Source: Vulcanimicrobiota bacterium (GTDB lineage: Bacteria > Vulcanimicrobiota > Vulcanimicrobiia > Vulcanimicrobiales > Vulcanimicrobiaceae). Taken from it: a DNA stretch of 43,085 nt. Position 1 is the stretch's first letter; the number at the start of each line of letters is the position of its first letter. The position numbers were made by a program, and so were the translations under genes. The stretch spans positions 1-43,085 of the forward strand of contig PLFC01000082.1 of assembly GCA_003136655.1 (NCBI GenBank), read 5' to 3'. Below, piece by piece: positions 8,468-17,098 of this stretch. The notes beneath the pieces are model-generated. The model had not been told where the DNA came from and ran no database searches. It saw nothing but the letters and a program-made list of their open reading frames with translations.

Positions 8468-10142
8468 CGCGCGCGCGCGCAGTGCGTCCGCGGTGGTGCT
8501 CGCGTGCGCGTTGCTCGGAGCCGATCATCCCAACACCGCGCGGGGCAATGCCGGAGCCGTCGCTACGGATCAGCATCTCGCGACGCTGACCGGCGAGCGC
8601 GTGCTGCAAGACGGCGGCAACGCCGTCGATGCCGCAATCGCGATCGGCTATGCGCTGGCCGCGACGTATCCGGCAGCCGGCAATCTCGGCGGCGGCGGCT
8701 TCATGCTCGTTCGCTTGGCCGACGGCACCACACACTTCATCGACTTCCGCGAAGAGGCGCCCGCCGCCGCTACCGCCGACATGTACCTCGATGCGAAGGG
8801 CAACGCCGACCCCGAGCGCAGCACCGTCGGCGCGCTCTCGGCCGGCGTTCCCGGCACGGTCGCCGGCCTGGAATACGCGCGCGAACGTTTTGCGACGCGC
8901 TCGCGTGCCGCGTTGCTCGCGCCCGCCATTGCCTACGCCGACGGCTTCGTGCTCGACGCCGCCGACGTTCGCGAAATCGACGGCGGCGCGGGTCTGCTCG
9001 CGCGCTTTCCATCGAGCGCGGCGATCTATCTGCGCGACGGCAAAGCGCCGCACGCGGGCGAGCGCTTTGCCCAACCCGACTTGGCCCGCACGTTGCGCGC
9101 CATCTCCGAACGCGGCGCCGACGGATTTTACAAGGGCGATGTGGCAAGAGCGCTCGTCGCTTCGGTGGAGGCCGCCGGCGGCATCATCAGCCTCGCCGAC
9201 CTGGCCGCCTATCGTGCGGTCGAGCGCGCCCCCGTGACCTGCACGTATGCGGGCGCGACCATCGTCTCGGCGCCGCCGCCGAGTTCGGGCGGCGTTACGC
9301 TCTGCGAGACGCTGGGCATCCTCGGCGCGCCCTCGGGAGCCGCGTTGCGCAGTCTCGCGGGCGCGCACCTCGAACTCGAAGCGGAACGCCGCGCCTTCGC
9401 CGACCGTAACAGCGCGCTCGGCGATCCCGACTTCGTCGCCTCTCCCGTGGCGCGTTTGCTCGCACCCGCGTATCTCGCCCGAGAGCGCGCCTCGATCGAG
9501 CCCGATCGCGCCACGCCCTCAACGATGCTACCCGCCATCGAGTCGCACGAAGGCCACAACACGACGAATTACAGCGTGATCGACGCCGCGGGCAATGCCG
9601 TCGACGTGACTTACACCCTCAACAATAGCTTCGGCAGTGGCTTTACCGCCGCAGGCACGGGCGTGCTGCTCAACGACGAGATGGACGACTTCACGAGCAA
9701 GCCCGGCGCACCCAACATGTTCGGCTTGGTCCAGGGTGCGGCCAACGCGATCGCGCCGCAGAAACGGCCGCTCTCGTCGATGTCGCCCACGATCGTCGTG
9801 GATGCGTCGGGGCGCGTCGAGTTGGTCGCGGGTGCTGCGGGCGGCCCGCGCATCATCACTGCGGTGCTCGACATCGTGCGCGGCGTCGTCGAGTTTCAGC
9901 AAAGCGTCGCCGAAGCAGTGGCCCAGCCGCGCGTGCACATGCAGTGCCTGCCCGACGTCGTGTACGCCGAGCAGGGCGCGTTCGCCGGCTCCGTTACGGC
10001 GGGACTTGCCGCGATGGGCTACAGCATCAAACCGTTACGCGGCGGCGGCTCGATCGCCAACGCCGTCGGCGTCGCACCCGACGGCACGCTGAGCGCCGCG
10101 CACGATCCGCGTAATGCGACCGGCTCGGCGCTCGCGTTCTAG
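8442..10142 (+). CDS. ggt: Gamma-glutamyltransferase (glutathione hydrolase)
   Basis: Cleaves the gamma-glutamyl bond of glutathione and other gamma-glutamyl compounds, or transfers the group to amino acids and peptides; bacterial enzymes are periplasmic or secreted. The protein has 566 residues, the usual size. The precursor self-cleaves before a conserved Thr, here the first Thr of NTTNYSVID (T374), followed by YTLNNSFGSGF. The oxyanion and substrate segments RPLSSMSPTIV and AAGGPRI are present. The N-terminal part carries the family pattern DGGNAVDAAIA ... GNLGGGGFM. The N-terminus is a short export signal; V-L-A-C at residues 19-22 might be a lipobox. It ends one base before the convergent sulfatase stop. 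Third in the run with GH20 and the barrel-like protein. Confidence 0.95.
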   Translation: MRSVRLAGDARARSASAVVLACALLGADHPNTARGNAGAVATDQHLATLTGERVLQDGGNAVDAAIAIGYALAATYPAAGNLGGGGFMLVRLADGTTHFIDFREEAPAAATADMYLDAKGNADPERSTVGALSAGVPGTVAGLEYARERFATRSRAALLAPAIAYADGFVLDAADVREIDGGAGLLARFPSSAAIYLRDGKAPHAGERFAQPDLARTLRAISERGADGFYKGDVARALVASVEAAGGIISLADLAAYRAVERAPVTCTYAGATIVSAPPPSSGGVTLCETLGILGAPSGAALRSLAGAHLELEAERRAFADRNSALGDPDFVASPVARLLAPAYLARERASIEPDRATPSTMLPAIESHEGHNTTNYSVIDAAGNAVDVTYTLNNSFGSGFTAAGTGVLLNDEMDDFTSKPGAPNMFGLVQGAANAIAPQKRPLSSMSPTIVVDASGRVELVAGAAGGPRIITAVLDIVRGVVEFQQSVAEAVAQPRVHMQCLPDVVYAEQGAFAGSVTAGLAAMGYSIKPLRGGGSIANAVGVAPDGTLSAAHDPRNATGSALAF

Positions 10143-10143
10143 G

Positions 10144-11604
10144 TCACGAGACGGCCACCGCGGCCGGATATTTGAACTGCGCGGGTGCCGGCGAATAAGC
10201 GAACTTATCGCCGAGCGCCTCGACCGCCGCCGCGCCGCCGGCCGCTTCGAGCAGCTCTCCCTGATGTGCCTTGGCCTGCCGGTCGATCGCGTCGGGGTCG
10301 CCGATGTCGCGCAGCTTCGCCTCGCAACGCGCGAGAATAGCTGCGTACGCCGGCTCGCGCGCGAGGTCGTGCAGTTCGCCCGGATCGGCGGCGAGGTCGA
10401 ACAACTGCGGCGCGTAGCCCGCGTAATAGACGAACTTGTACGGGCCGTCTCTCAGCATGAACATGCCCGTGATCGAACCCATCGCGTGGTATTCGCCGAA
10501 GATCGGGCGCACGTCGGCGCGCTTGCCGCGTGCGAAAGGCAGCAACGACGCGCCGCGCAGATCCGCTTCGTCGGGCGCGGCGGGTAGCTGCAGGGCGTCG
10601 GTGATCGTGGGATACACGTCGACGAGCGACACGGGTGCGTCGACCACCGCGCCCGCGGGCACGCCCGGGCCGGCCAGGATCAGCGGAACGGCCGCCGAGC
10701 CTTCGTACATCGTGTACTTCCACCACAGGCCGTGCTCGCCGATCTGGTCGCCGTGATCGCTCGTATACAGGATCAGCGTATCGTCCGCGCAGCCGCTCGC
10801 CTCGAGCGCGTCCAGCACCATGCCGATGCGGTCGTCCATGAAGGTGCACAATGCATAGTATGCGCCGATGGCGCGGCGCAGCGTCGCCTCGTCGAACTCG
10901 TCGGCCACGTCGAAGGCGACGCGCAACGCGTCGAGCACGGGATGATGCGGCCGTTCGCCGAGCGCGTACTGTTTGGGCAAGATCACGCTCTCCGGCGGAT
11001 ACATGTCGATGTAGCGCTGCGGTGCGATCAACGGAAAGTGCGGCGCCACGAACGAGACGAAGGCGACCCAGGGCTGCGAGCCGGGCGCCTCGTCGCGCAG
11101 GAACGCCACGGCCTCATCGGCGATCGCGTTGTCGTAGCGGTTGTATTCGCTCTCGCCCGCTCCGACGTCGATCAGCTTCGTTCGCGCGATGCGGCGCAGC
11201 GGCTGCGGTTCGCGCAAGAGGTTGCCGCGCAGGTCGCCCACGCCGTCGACGACGTGCATCGGAATGCGCCGCTCGGCGAAGCCCGTGTCGTCCTCTTCCG
11301 CGCGATAGTGCAGCTTCCCGATCGAGAGCGTGCGGTAGCCGGCCTCGCTCGCGCGGTGCGCCCAACTGCGCGGCGTGCCGAGATACGGCGAGGTGTTGTC
11401 CCACGAGCCGATATCGTGCGGGTAGCGGCCGGCGGCGAAGCTCGAGCGCGAGGGCACGCAGATCGGCGACGCGCAGTAGGCATTGGTGAAGCGCGTGCCG
11501 CGTGCGGCCAGCGCGTCGAGGTGCGGCGTGCGCACGACGGGATGGCCGTAGGCGCCCATCGCGTCGCGGGCGTGTTCGTCGGCCATCAAAACGAGAACGT
11601 TCAT
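10144..11604 (-). CDS. Sulfatase (alkaline phosphatase superfamily, Cys-type formylglycine)
   Basis: Hydrolyses an organic sulfate ester. The 486-residue protein opens directly with NVLVLMADEHARDAMGAYG, so it has no signal peptide and should be cytoplasmic. The formylglycine signature C-x-P-S-R is CVPSR with Cys at residue 49, and a second motif GR follows. Metal-binding acidic residues are at the N-terminus (D9) and in YTSDHGDQIGEHG. Overall it resembles choline-sulfatase-like and related small-molecule sulfatases more than exported glycan sulfatases. The frame stays open upstream to 11910 across the dctP gene, but homology begins at the ATG at 11604. It is the last gene of a GntR-dctP-sulfatase unit (8-base gap). 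The formylglycine-generating enzyme is not in this window. The substrate is unknown. Confidence 0.9.
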   Translation of the reverse strand: MNVLVLMADEHARDAMGAYGHPVVRTPHLDALAARGTRFTNAYCASPICVPSRSSFAAGRYPHDIGSWDNTSPYLGTPRSWAHRASEAGYRTLSIGKLHYRAEEDDTGFAERRIPMHVVDGVGDLRGNLLREPQPLRRIARTKLIDVGAGESEYNRYDNAIADEAVAFLRDEAPGSQPWVAFVSFVAPHFPLIAPQRYIDMYPPESVILPKQYALGERPHHPVLDALRVAFDVADEFDEATLRRAIGAYYALCTFMDDRIGMVLDALEASGCADDTLILYTSDHGDQIGEHGLWWKYTMYEGSAAVPLILAGPGVPAGAVVDAPVSLVDVYPTITDALQLPAAPDEADLRGASLLPFARGKRADVRPIFGEYHAMGSITGMFMLRDGPYKFVYYAGYAPQLFDLAADPGELHDLAREPAYAAILARCEAKLRDIGDPDAIDRQAKAHQGELLEAAGGAAAVEALGDKFAYSPAPAQFKYPAAVAVS

Positions 11605-11612
11605 CGTTGCGT

Positions 11613-12629
11613 CTACCCCAGTGTTCCGGTGTATTTTTCGAGTGCCCGCCAGCCCGCGTCGCCGAACGTCTTGCGCCACTGCGCGTAGAATCCGGCCTCC
11701 TCGAGCTTTTTGCGGAAGGGCGCGTGGTCGGGTTTGTTGACGACCATGCCGTGAGCGATGAGCCGGGCCGGCGCCGCGGCTTCGACCTTGGCCACGTCGT
11801 CGCGTTGCTTCGCGGCGCACTCCGCGCCGAGGCGGATCACCGTATCGCGCACCTTCTTGTCCAAGCCGTTCCAGGCGTCGGGGTTGATCACGATCCAGTA
11901 GCCGCCCCACATTTGGTTGGTGAGCGACGCATACTTCTGCACTTCGTAGAACTTTTCGTATTCGACCACGGCGAGCGGATCGGTCACGCCGTCGACGAGT
12001 TTGGTTTGCAGCGCCGTGTAGGTTTCGTTGAGGTTGATCGGCGTCGGCGAAGCGCCCAGCGACTGAAACGTCGAGACGAAGATCGGGCTCGCCGACGTGC
12101 GGATCTTCAAGCCGGCGAAATCACCGGGCGCGTCGATCGGCCGCGCGTTGTTGTAGACCTGGTTGAACCCGTTGTTCCAGATCGCGGGCAAGGGTATGAG
12201 TCCGGCGTGCTCGATGCCCGCGCGAATGAACGCCCCGACCTCGCCGTCGAGCGCGCGCCAAACCGTCTTGTAGTCGTGAAAGGCGTATCCGACGTAGGTG
12301 ATCGAGGCCTGCGGTGCGACCGTCGCCAGGATGCCGCCCGGGCCGGCGTACATCTGGATTGCGTTGGAGCGCACCTGCGTGATCATCTGCGTATCGCCGC
12401 CGAGCGCGCTCGACGGGAAGACGGTGATGTCGAGCGCACCGCCGGTTTCGCGGCGCACGGCGTCGGCGAATTCGCGCAGGCGCACGTGCAGCGGGTGCTC
12501 GGGATAGAGGTCGTGGCCGAACTTGAACGTCGTCGCTGCGGCGCGAACGCCGCGCGGCAGAATCGCGATCGAAGCGAACGTTGCGGCTGAAGCGGCGATG
12601 AGCGAGCGCCGCGATGAAATGCTGGACAC
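11613..12629 (-). CDS. TRAP transporter solute-binding protein (DctP family)
   Basis: Periplasmic receptor that captures an organic anion for a TRAP transporter. The 338-residue protein starts with SSRRSLIAASAA, a Tat-like signal. DctP features follow: FKFGHDLYPEHPLHV, a middle PGDFAGLKIRTSASP (the family's G-x-K-I-R segment, whose Arg binds the carboxylate), and ETYTALQTKLVDGVTDPL. GTG start at 12629 with AGGAG 7 bases upstream. It lies between a GntR regulator (10-base gap) and a sulfatase (8-base gap), which suggests that the ligand is a sulfated or related acid. The membrane subunits DctQ and DctM are not adjacent or anywhere in the window, so the transporter must be completed from elsewhere. 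Confidence 0.92.
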   Translation of the reverse strand: MSSISSRRSLIAASAATFASIAILPRGVRAAATTFKFGHDLYPEHPLHVRLREFADAVRRETGGALDITVFPSSALGGDTQMITQVRSNAIQMYAGPGGILATVAPQASITYVGYAFHDYKTVWRALDGEVGAFIRAGIEHAGLIPLPAIWNNGFNQVYNNARPIDAPGDFAGLKIRTSASPIFVSTFQSLGASPTPINLNETYTALQTKLVDGVTDPLAVVEYEKFYEVQKYASLTNQMWGGYWIVINPDAWNGLDKKVRDTVIRLGAECAAKQRDDVAKVEAAAPARLIAHGMVVNKPDHAPFRKKLEEAGFYAQWRKTFGDAGWRALEKYTGTLG

Positions 12630-12639
12630 GGTGAAGCTC

Positions 12640-13437
12640 CTACTGCGTCCGGTGCGCAGGCGGCAGGTGATGAAAGCCGTCGCTCAGTTCGAACGGTCCG
12701 TGCATGCGCATCCCGAATTCGTATACGTCGGGACGCAGATACCACGAAGTGAATTCTAACCCGCAGCCGTCGGCCGCGGCGCTGGTGCGTTCGAACACGA
12801 GGATCGGTTCCGGTTCGAGCAGGTCCAAATAACGGGCGTGCTCGCCGGCGGTTTCCGCACGGAGTCTGACGTCGACGTTTTCGATGCGCCGTTTGACGAA
12901 GCGCTCGATCAACTGGACCGCCGTCGTTTGCTCCGCTTCGAGACGGGTCGCACGAACGGCGTCGGGATGGAGGTACGCGCGCGTCAACGCGACGGGGCGG
13001 CCGTCGAGCCGGAATTGACGCACGAGCAAGACGGCGGTTTCGTGACCGAGCCGAGCCGCCGCGGCGGGGTCGGGGGTCATCGTTCGAAACTCGAGCAGCC
13101 GCGGTTCGGGCCGCAGACCTTGATCGATCATCGCTTCGTAGAATGCGCCCAGCCGCGAAGGATCTTGGCGCACGCGCGGCCCGGCGACGAAGGTGCCGAC
13201 GCCGCGCCGCCGGAGCAGCAGACCGCGCCGTTCGAGCACGGCGATTGCGGCCCGCACCGTATCCCGGCTCACCCCGAACTGCCGCGCGAGCGCGGGCTCG
13301 GAGAGCAGCCGCTGCTGCGGCTCCAGCACGCGGTCGCGAATCTGCCGCGTCAGTTCGTCGGCGAGCTGGTGATAGCGCGCGTCGGTACCCTCAAAGAGCA
13401 CGGTACCGGCCCGGAAGCGGCGACATTCCCGGACCAT
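12640..13437 (-). CDS. GntR-family transcriptional regulator (HutC/FarR type with UTRA domain)
   Basis: A 265-residue one-component repressor or activator. The winged helix-turn-helix occupies about residues 20-90 (RYHQLADELTRQI, LLSEPALARQFGVSRDTVRAAI, GLLLRRRGVGTFV). A UTRA effector-binding domain fills residues about 105-255, with the typical start RLGAFYEAMIDQG and late LEFTSWYLRPDVYEF. It heads the unit with dctP and the sulfatase, so it probably senses their substrate. The ATG at 13437 has no obvious ribosome-binding site; an in-frame GTG about 12 codons in (before LFEGTD) is a credible alternative. A 19-base palindrome lies 26-44 bases upstream and is its best candidate operator. Confidence 0.92.
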   Translation of the reverse strand: MVRECRRFRAGTVLFEGTDARYHQLADELTRQIRDRVLEPQQRLLSEPALARQFGVSRDTVRAAIAVLERRGLLLRRRGVGTFVAGPRVRQDPSRLGAFYEAMIDQGLRPEPRLLEFRTMTPDPAAAARLGHETAVLLVRQFRLDGRPVALTRAYLHPDAVRATRLEAEQTTAVQLIERFVKRRIENVDVRLRAETAGEHARYLDLLEPEPILVFERTSAAADGCGLEFTSWYLRPDVYEFGMRMHGPFELSDGFHHLPPAHRTQ

Positions 13438-13462
13438 ACAAGATCAGACAACTCAAGTTCAA

Positions 13463-13481
13463 TAGGTGCGTTTCGCACCTA
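13463..13481. promoter_or_regulatory. 19-base palindrome upstream of the GntR gene, candidate operator
   Basis: TAGGTGCG and CGCACCTA are perfect 8-base complements around a 3-base centre, between the PPOX-like stop (13486) and the GntR start (13437). On the minus strand it is followed at once by TTGAAC (13462-13457) and, 18 bases later, by TATGGT (13438-13433), a weak -35/-10 pair. That placement suits an operator for autoregulation. It has no U-tract after the stem, so it is a poor intrinsic terminator. Confidence 0.45.
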
Positions 13482-13485
13482 CAGG

Positions 13486-14100
13486 CTACCGCGGTTTGAA
13501 GGCTTCGGGCGGCAACGACGACAGCGCCGGCGGCGCCGGGAATTCGTAGCGGGCGTAGCCCGGATCGATGCCGCTCGCGCCGAACTGGCCGTCGGCCAGC
13601 ACGCGCTTCTTGGCGCTCAGCGACACGATCTCGGCGCGACAGGCCACGATCGCGCGTGTGGCGCGCTCGCGATCGATCGGCAGATAGTCGCGCTCCGGCC
13701 GGTATTTCTCGAGCGCGTCGTATTGTTGCGCCTCGATCTCGAGATCGAGCAACGTGAGCTTCGCAACGCAGCGCGCGATCACGCTCCGATATTCCATGCT
13801 CGTATTCTGCGCCGCCGGCGCTTTGAGCAAGCTGATCGCTTGCGACACTTCGATCGTCACGTGCGGATCGATGGCGAGCAGCTTGGCGAGCGTCCCGTTG
13901 CGTGAGAAGTGCACGAGAAACGCGCCCGACTCGAAACGATACGACAGCGCCGCCACATAGGGTGACGGCGCATCCACCGCGGCCAGCCGGCACACCGCTT
14001 GATCCTCGAGGAACGCGCAGACGCCGGTCCAGTCGTTCCACGCGAGGTCTCTGCGGCGGATCGCGGCGTTGTCGAAAAACGCCGGCGCTGCGTCAGCCAC
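13486..14100 (-). CDS. Pyridoxamine 5'-phosphate oxidase-like / FMN split-barrel protein
   Basis: A 204-residue protein resembling the PPOX/NimA-like flavin split-barrel group. Segments such as AVCRLAAVDAPSPYVAALSYRFESGAFLVHFSRNGTLAKLL and HVTIEVSQ match the barrel core, in which FMN and the substrate bind at a dimer interface. The C-terminal 80 residues are helical and then proline-rich, an extension not needed for the barrel. Cys residues in the core are few. It starts at a GTG (14100) that overlaps the VOC gene's stop by 8 bases, so translation is probably coupled. With kamA and kdd upstream it may belong to the same transcript. Substrate and reaction are unknown. Confidence 0.7.
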   Translation of the reverse strand: MADAAPAFFDNAAIRRRDLAWNDWTGVCAFLEDQAVCRLAAVDAPSPYVAALSYRFESGAFLVHFSRNGTLAKLLAIDPHVTIEVSQAISLLKAPAAQNTSMEYRSVIARCVAKLTLLDLEIEAQQYDALEKYRPERDYLPIDRERATRAIVACRAEIVSLSAKKRVLADGQFGASGIDPGYARYEFPAPPALSSLPPEAFKPR

Positions 14101-14509
14101 CCGCGCCGTCGATCGCCATGCCGATCTCTTGGCCGAACGAGATTTCGAGCGTGTGTCCGTCGGGGTCGCCGAGTAACGCCCAGTAACCGACCGGATAGCC
14201 GCTTTCGACCGGGCCCCGTTTGAGGTGGCCCTCTTCGCGAGCCAGCGCGCAACGCTCGTCGACCGCCTCGCGACTGGGCAAGCCGACTCCGAGGTGTGCC
14301 CAGGGCCCGAGCGGTTCGCGCACGGGTTCCCGCGACTCGATCAGCACGAGCGCGAAGGGCCGCGTCCGGTCGCTCAGCCACACGATGCGCTTGCCGTCGT
14401 CACCCTTGCGGCTGTGCACGATGCCCATGCGCGCGTAGCGCGCGTAGAAGTCGATGCTCGCGTCGAGATCGTGCGCGTAGAGCGCCACGTGGGTCCAGCC
14501 GACGTCCAT
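14093..14509 (-). CDS. VOC-family (glyoxalase/dioxygenase fold) protein
   Basis: A single vicinal-oxygen-chelate domain protein of about 138 residues from the ATG at 14509. It opens with GWTHVALYAHDLDASIDFY, the typical first beta-alpha unit with a metal-ligand His, and ends with a GYWALLGDPDGHTLEISFG segment in which the Glu is the usual last metal ligand; a middle AHLGVGL supplies another His. Such proteins act as glyoxalases, dioxygenases or resistance proteins, and this sequence does not decide which. An in-frame GTG at 14551 has GGAG 4 bases upstream and would add a 14-residue low-complexity start. It lies 132 bases after kamA and overlaps the split-barrel gene by 8 bases. Confidence 0.85.
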   Translation of the reverse strand: MDVGWTHVALYAHDLDASIDFYARYARMGIVHSRKGDDGKRIVWLSDRTRPFALVLIESREPVREPLGPWAHLGVGLPSREAVDERCALAREEGHLKRGPVESGYPVGYWALLGDPDGHTLEISFGQEIGMAIDGAGG

Positions 14510-14641
14510 TCCGGTCGCGGTCGAGTATGTCGGGCTCGGGCTAGCTTTCACGGTACTCCAGGCGTCGGCAAGGGGGCACGAATACATAACGCACGAGAGC
14601 CGTTTTGGTTCTTCCCGGCAGCGTCTTTCGCCGCCGGAACG

Positions 14642-16021
14642 CTACGCCGGAACGTAGCTCCGCGGACCGCCCGCCTTCTCGATCGCTTCGCCGATCATCG
14701 CCTCGGCCGTGGCCGGGTGCCGCCAGCGCGCCTGGGCCTCGGGCGAGAGCGTGTCGATGGGATCGAAGTACACGAAGTGCTTCCCCGGTTTGACGCTCGG
14801 GGCCGAGTAGACCGCGATGCCGTTCTCGCGGTCGTAGTGATCGAAGCTGTGGATGTCGCGTTTGCCGCCGCCGCCCGGGGCGTCGCAGATGAAGAGCGGC
14901 GTGTTGAAGCCGGCCGTCGAGCCGCGCACGAACTTCTCGATGTCGATCGAGGTCTGGATCGGCGTGCGCAACTCCTCGACGCCCTTGACCAAGTCGTGCA
15001 TGTACACGTAGTAGGGATGCACGTTGAGATAGCTGAGGCGTCTGACTAAGAGCTGCATCACTTCGGGATCGTCGTTGACGCCGCGGATCAAGACCGATTG
15101 ATTGCGCACGGTGATGCCCCGCTCGAAGAGCAGGTTCATCGCCTTCTCGGTGATCCAACTGATTTCGTTGGGATTGTTGAAGTGGGTGTGGATCACCACT
15201 TCCTTGTTGAGCTTGCGGCCCTTCTCGACGATCGCCGAGATCGCGTCGAGCCACGGCGTATCGGTCAAGATCTTCATGGGCATGACCGCCGGACCTTTGG
15301 TCGCAAAACGCATCCGCCGGATGTGCGGGATCGCCAGCAGCGCCTCGCCGATCGTGGCGATCGACTTTGCGGCCAATTGATACGCGTCGCCGCCGGAGAT
15401 CACGATGTCTTCGAGTTCGGGGCGGCTCGCGAAGTACTCGAAGGCGTCGTGCCACTGCTTGGGCGTCTTGGCCAGCGGCACTTTGTCGACCGTGTCGGTG
15501 TCGGCGCCGATCGCATACGAGCGCGTGCAGAAGCGGCAGTAGACCGGGCACACGTTGAGCGGCAAGAACAGCGCTTTGTCGAAATAGCGGTGCGTCACGC
15601 CGGGCACGGGCGAGTCTTCGAGTTCGTGCAGCGAGTCGAGCGTGAGCCGCGGATGGTCGGGCAAGAGCCGCGACGCCAGCGGAATGAATTGCGTGCGGAT
15701 CGGGTCTCGGTAGGGATCGGTCCAGTCGATCGAGGCGATCAGGTAGGGCGACACGCGCACGGCCATCGGCGCGCGGTGAAAGCCGTCGCGCACGTCGTCG
15801 AAGAACGACGGCTCCACGAGATCCTTGACCGTCTCGAGCAATTCTTCCGGCGACTTGATCGAGTTCTGCCCTTGCCAGATGTGGTCGAGGAACGTCGCTT
15901 CGTCGATGTCGCGGTATTTCGGAATCGCACGCCAGAATTCGCCGCGGCGCACGTCGCGGTGCGCGAGGGTCTCGGGCGGAGCCGGCGGTTTGAAGTGCCG
16001 CTCGTGAACGATCGCTTCCAT
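14642..16021 (-). CDS. kamA: Lysine 2,3-aminomutase (KamA family radical SAM enzyme)
   Basis: Converts L-lysine to L-beta-lysine using S-adenosylmethionine, a [4Fe-4S] cluster and PLP. The 459-residue protein has the cluster motif C-x3-C-x2-C as CPVYCRFC (C158, C162, C165). The PLP-binding lysine is in PGGGGK (K387). Two aspartates that hold the substrate amino group in clostridial lysine aminomutase appear at the same spacing: D343 in MHDLVKG and D380 in CDAPGGGGK. This favours lysine over glutamate as substrate. The start at 16021 is 3 bases after kdd. The next enzymes, beta-lysine 5,6-aminomutase (kamDE) and the cleavage enzyme (kce), are not in the window. An EpmB-type role is unlikely, because the protein is long and sits next to kdd. 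Confidence 0.94.
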   Translation of the reverse strand: MEAIVHERHFKPPAPPETLAHRDVRRGEFWRAIPKYRDIDEATFLDHIWQGQNSIKSPEELLETVKDLVEPSFFDDVRDGFHRAPMAVRVSPYLIASIDWTDPYRDPIRTQFIPLASRLLPDHPRLTLDSLHELEDSPVPGVTHRYFDKALFLPLNVCPVYCRFCTRSYAIGADTDTVDKVPLAKTPKQWHDAFEYFASRPELEDIVISGGDAYQLAAKSIATIGEALLAIPHIRRMRFATKGPAVMPMKILTDTPWLDAISAIVEKGRKLNKEVVIHTHFNNPNEISWITEKAMNLLFERGITVRNQSVLIRGVNDDPEVMQLLVRRLSYLNVHPYYVYMHDLVKGVEELRTPIQTSIDIEKFVRGSTAGFNTPLFICDAPGGGGKRDIHSFDHYDRENGIAVYSAPSVKPGKHFVYFDPIDTLSPEAQARWRHPATAEAMIGEAIEKAGGPRSYVPA

Positions 16022-16024
16022 GGA

Positions 16025-17098
16025 CTACCTCGCCGGCACTGAGCCGAAGCGTGCGCTGAAATACTCGCGAATGGGCGGATGGTCGCGCAGGGTCTGCAGC
16101 GCGATGACCGCGTGCCCCTTGGCGTAGCCGTTGCCGACGATCATGGTCACGTCCTTGCCCACGCCTTCGGCGCCGAGGGCCGCGGCCGTGAACGAGGTGC
16201 TCATCGAGAAGAAATAGACCGTTCCCTCGTCGCGCGTGCACAGGATCGAACTCAGCTCGGTGCCGGGCACGTTCACGCAGTTGATCGTCACGTCGGCGAG
16301 CATGGGCAGCGCGTCGGGGATCGCGGCCAGCACGTCGAGCGTGTTGCGCGCGTCGGCGACTACGAAGTGATCCACGTATCCATGATCGATCAAGAGTCGC
16401 GCGCCGGGCGTTTGGTCGCTGGGTGCGATGCCCACCACGTGCCCATTCGGGCCCACGGCCGCTCTGGCTTCCGCGCAGGCCAGGATGCCGGACTTTCCGT
16501 CCGCGCCGAGCACCGCCACCGTCTGTCCGGTGGAAGCGAGACGGCGCACTTGCGCGGGCGCGCCCGCAACGTCGAGCACGGCGAGCGCGACGTCGTCGGG
16601 GATGTCGTCGGGTAGCACGGCGTAGTGACCCGATTCGAAGAGCACGGCCGTGCCGCGCACCCAGATGCGACCGGTGGCCATGTCGATGCGCAGCACTTCG
16701 TCGATGCGCAGCGGCGTCAGGGTCAGCGAGACGAGCGACGCGATGCGGTCGCCTTCGCGCAGTTCGCTGCGTTCGCGTATGGCCGCGCCGATGGCGCGCA
16801 CGCGCCCCACGAACATGCCGCCGCTGCCGGTGACGGGATTGTGCTGCTTGCCGCGCTCGCGCACGATGCTCTCGACGTGCGCGGCGACGCGCCGCTCGTC
16901 GTGCTCGCACGCCGCGGCGATTTGGTGGAACGATGCCGAGTCGACGTTGAGCGCGTCGACGTCGCAGAGAATTTCGTTTGCGTAGGCAATCGCCGTGGCG
17001 TCGAGCTTCCAGGCCGCCTGCGGCAAGGCGCCCGCGGGCTCGAGCACGCGATGCGTGCCCAAACGGCAAGGTTTGGCCGGAGCGTCCACGACCGTCAT
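16025..17098 (-). CDS. kdd: L-erythro-3,5-diaminohexanoate dehydrogenase
   Basis: NAD-dependent oxidative deamination of 3,5-diaminohexanoate to 5-amino-3-oxohexanoate in lysine fermentation. The 357-residue sequence carries the well-conserved family segments: GTHRVLEPAGALPQ, NEILCDVDALNVDSASF, NPVTGSGGMFVG, SLTLTPLRIDEV, AVLFESGHYAVLP and ALAVLDVAGAPAQV. A Rossmann region (VAVLGADGKSG) follows. The ATG at 17098 overlaps the asnC stop as ATGA, and kamA follows 3 bases after the kdd stop, so the three genes are one operon. The frame runs on upstream of 17098 across asnC, but that part is its shadow. The presence of kdd is the strongest sign that the neighbouring kamA serves lysine catabolism. 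Confidence 0.94.
   Translation of the reverse strand: MTVVDAPAKPCRLGTHRVLEPAGALPQAAWKLDATAIAYANEILCDVDALNVDSASFHQIAAACEHDERRVAAHVESIVRERGKQHNPVTGSGGMFVGRVRAIGAAIRERSELREGDRIASLVSLTLTPLRIDEVLRIDMATGRIWVRGTAVLFESGHYAVLPDDIPDDVALAVLDVAGAPAQVRRLASTGQTVAVLGADGKSGILACAEARAAVGPNGHVVGIAPSDQTPGARLLIDHGYVDHFVVADARNTLDVLAAIPDALPMLADVTINCVNVPGTELSSILCTRDEGTVYFFSMSTSFTAAALGAEGVGKDVTMIVGNGYAKGHAVIALQTLRDHPPIREYFSARFGSVPAR

Noticed and set aside
14615-14637. Stem-loop just after the kamA stop
   Set aside because: An 8-base stem (one G-U pair) exists, but no U-tract follows on the minus strand, so it is not called a terminator.
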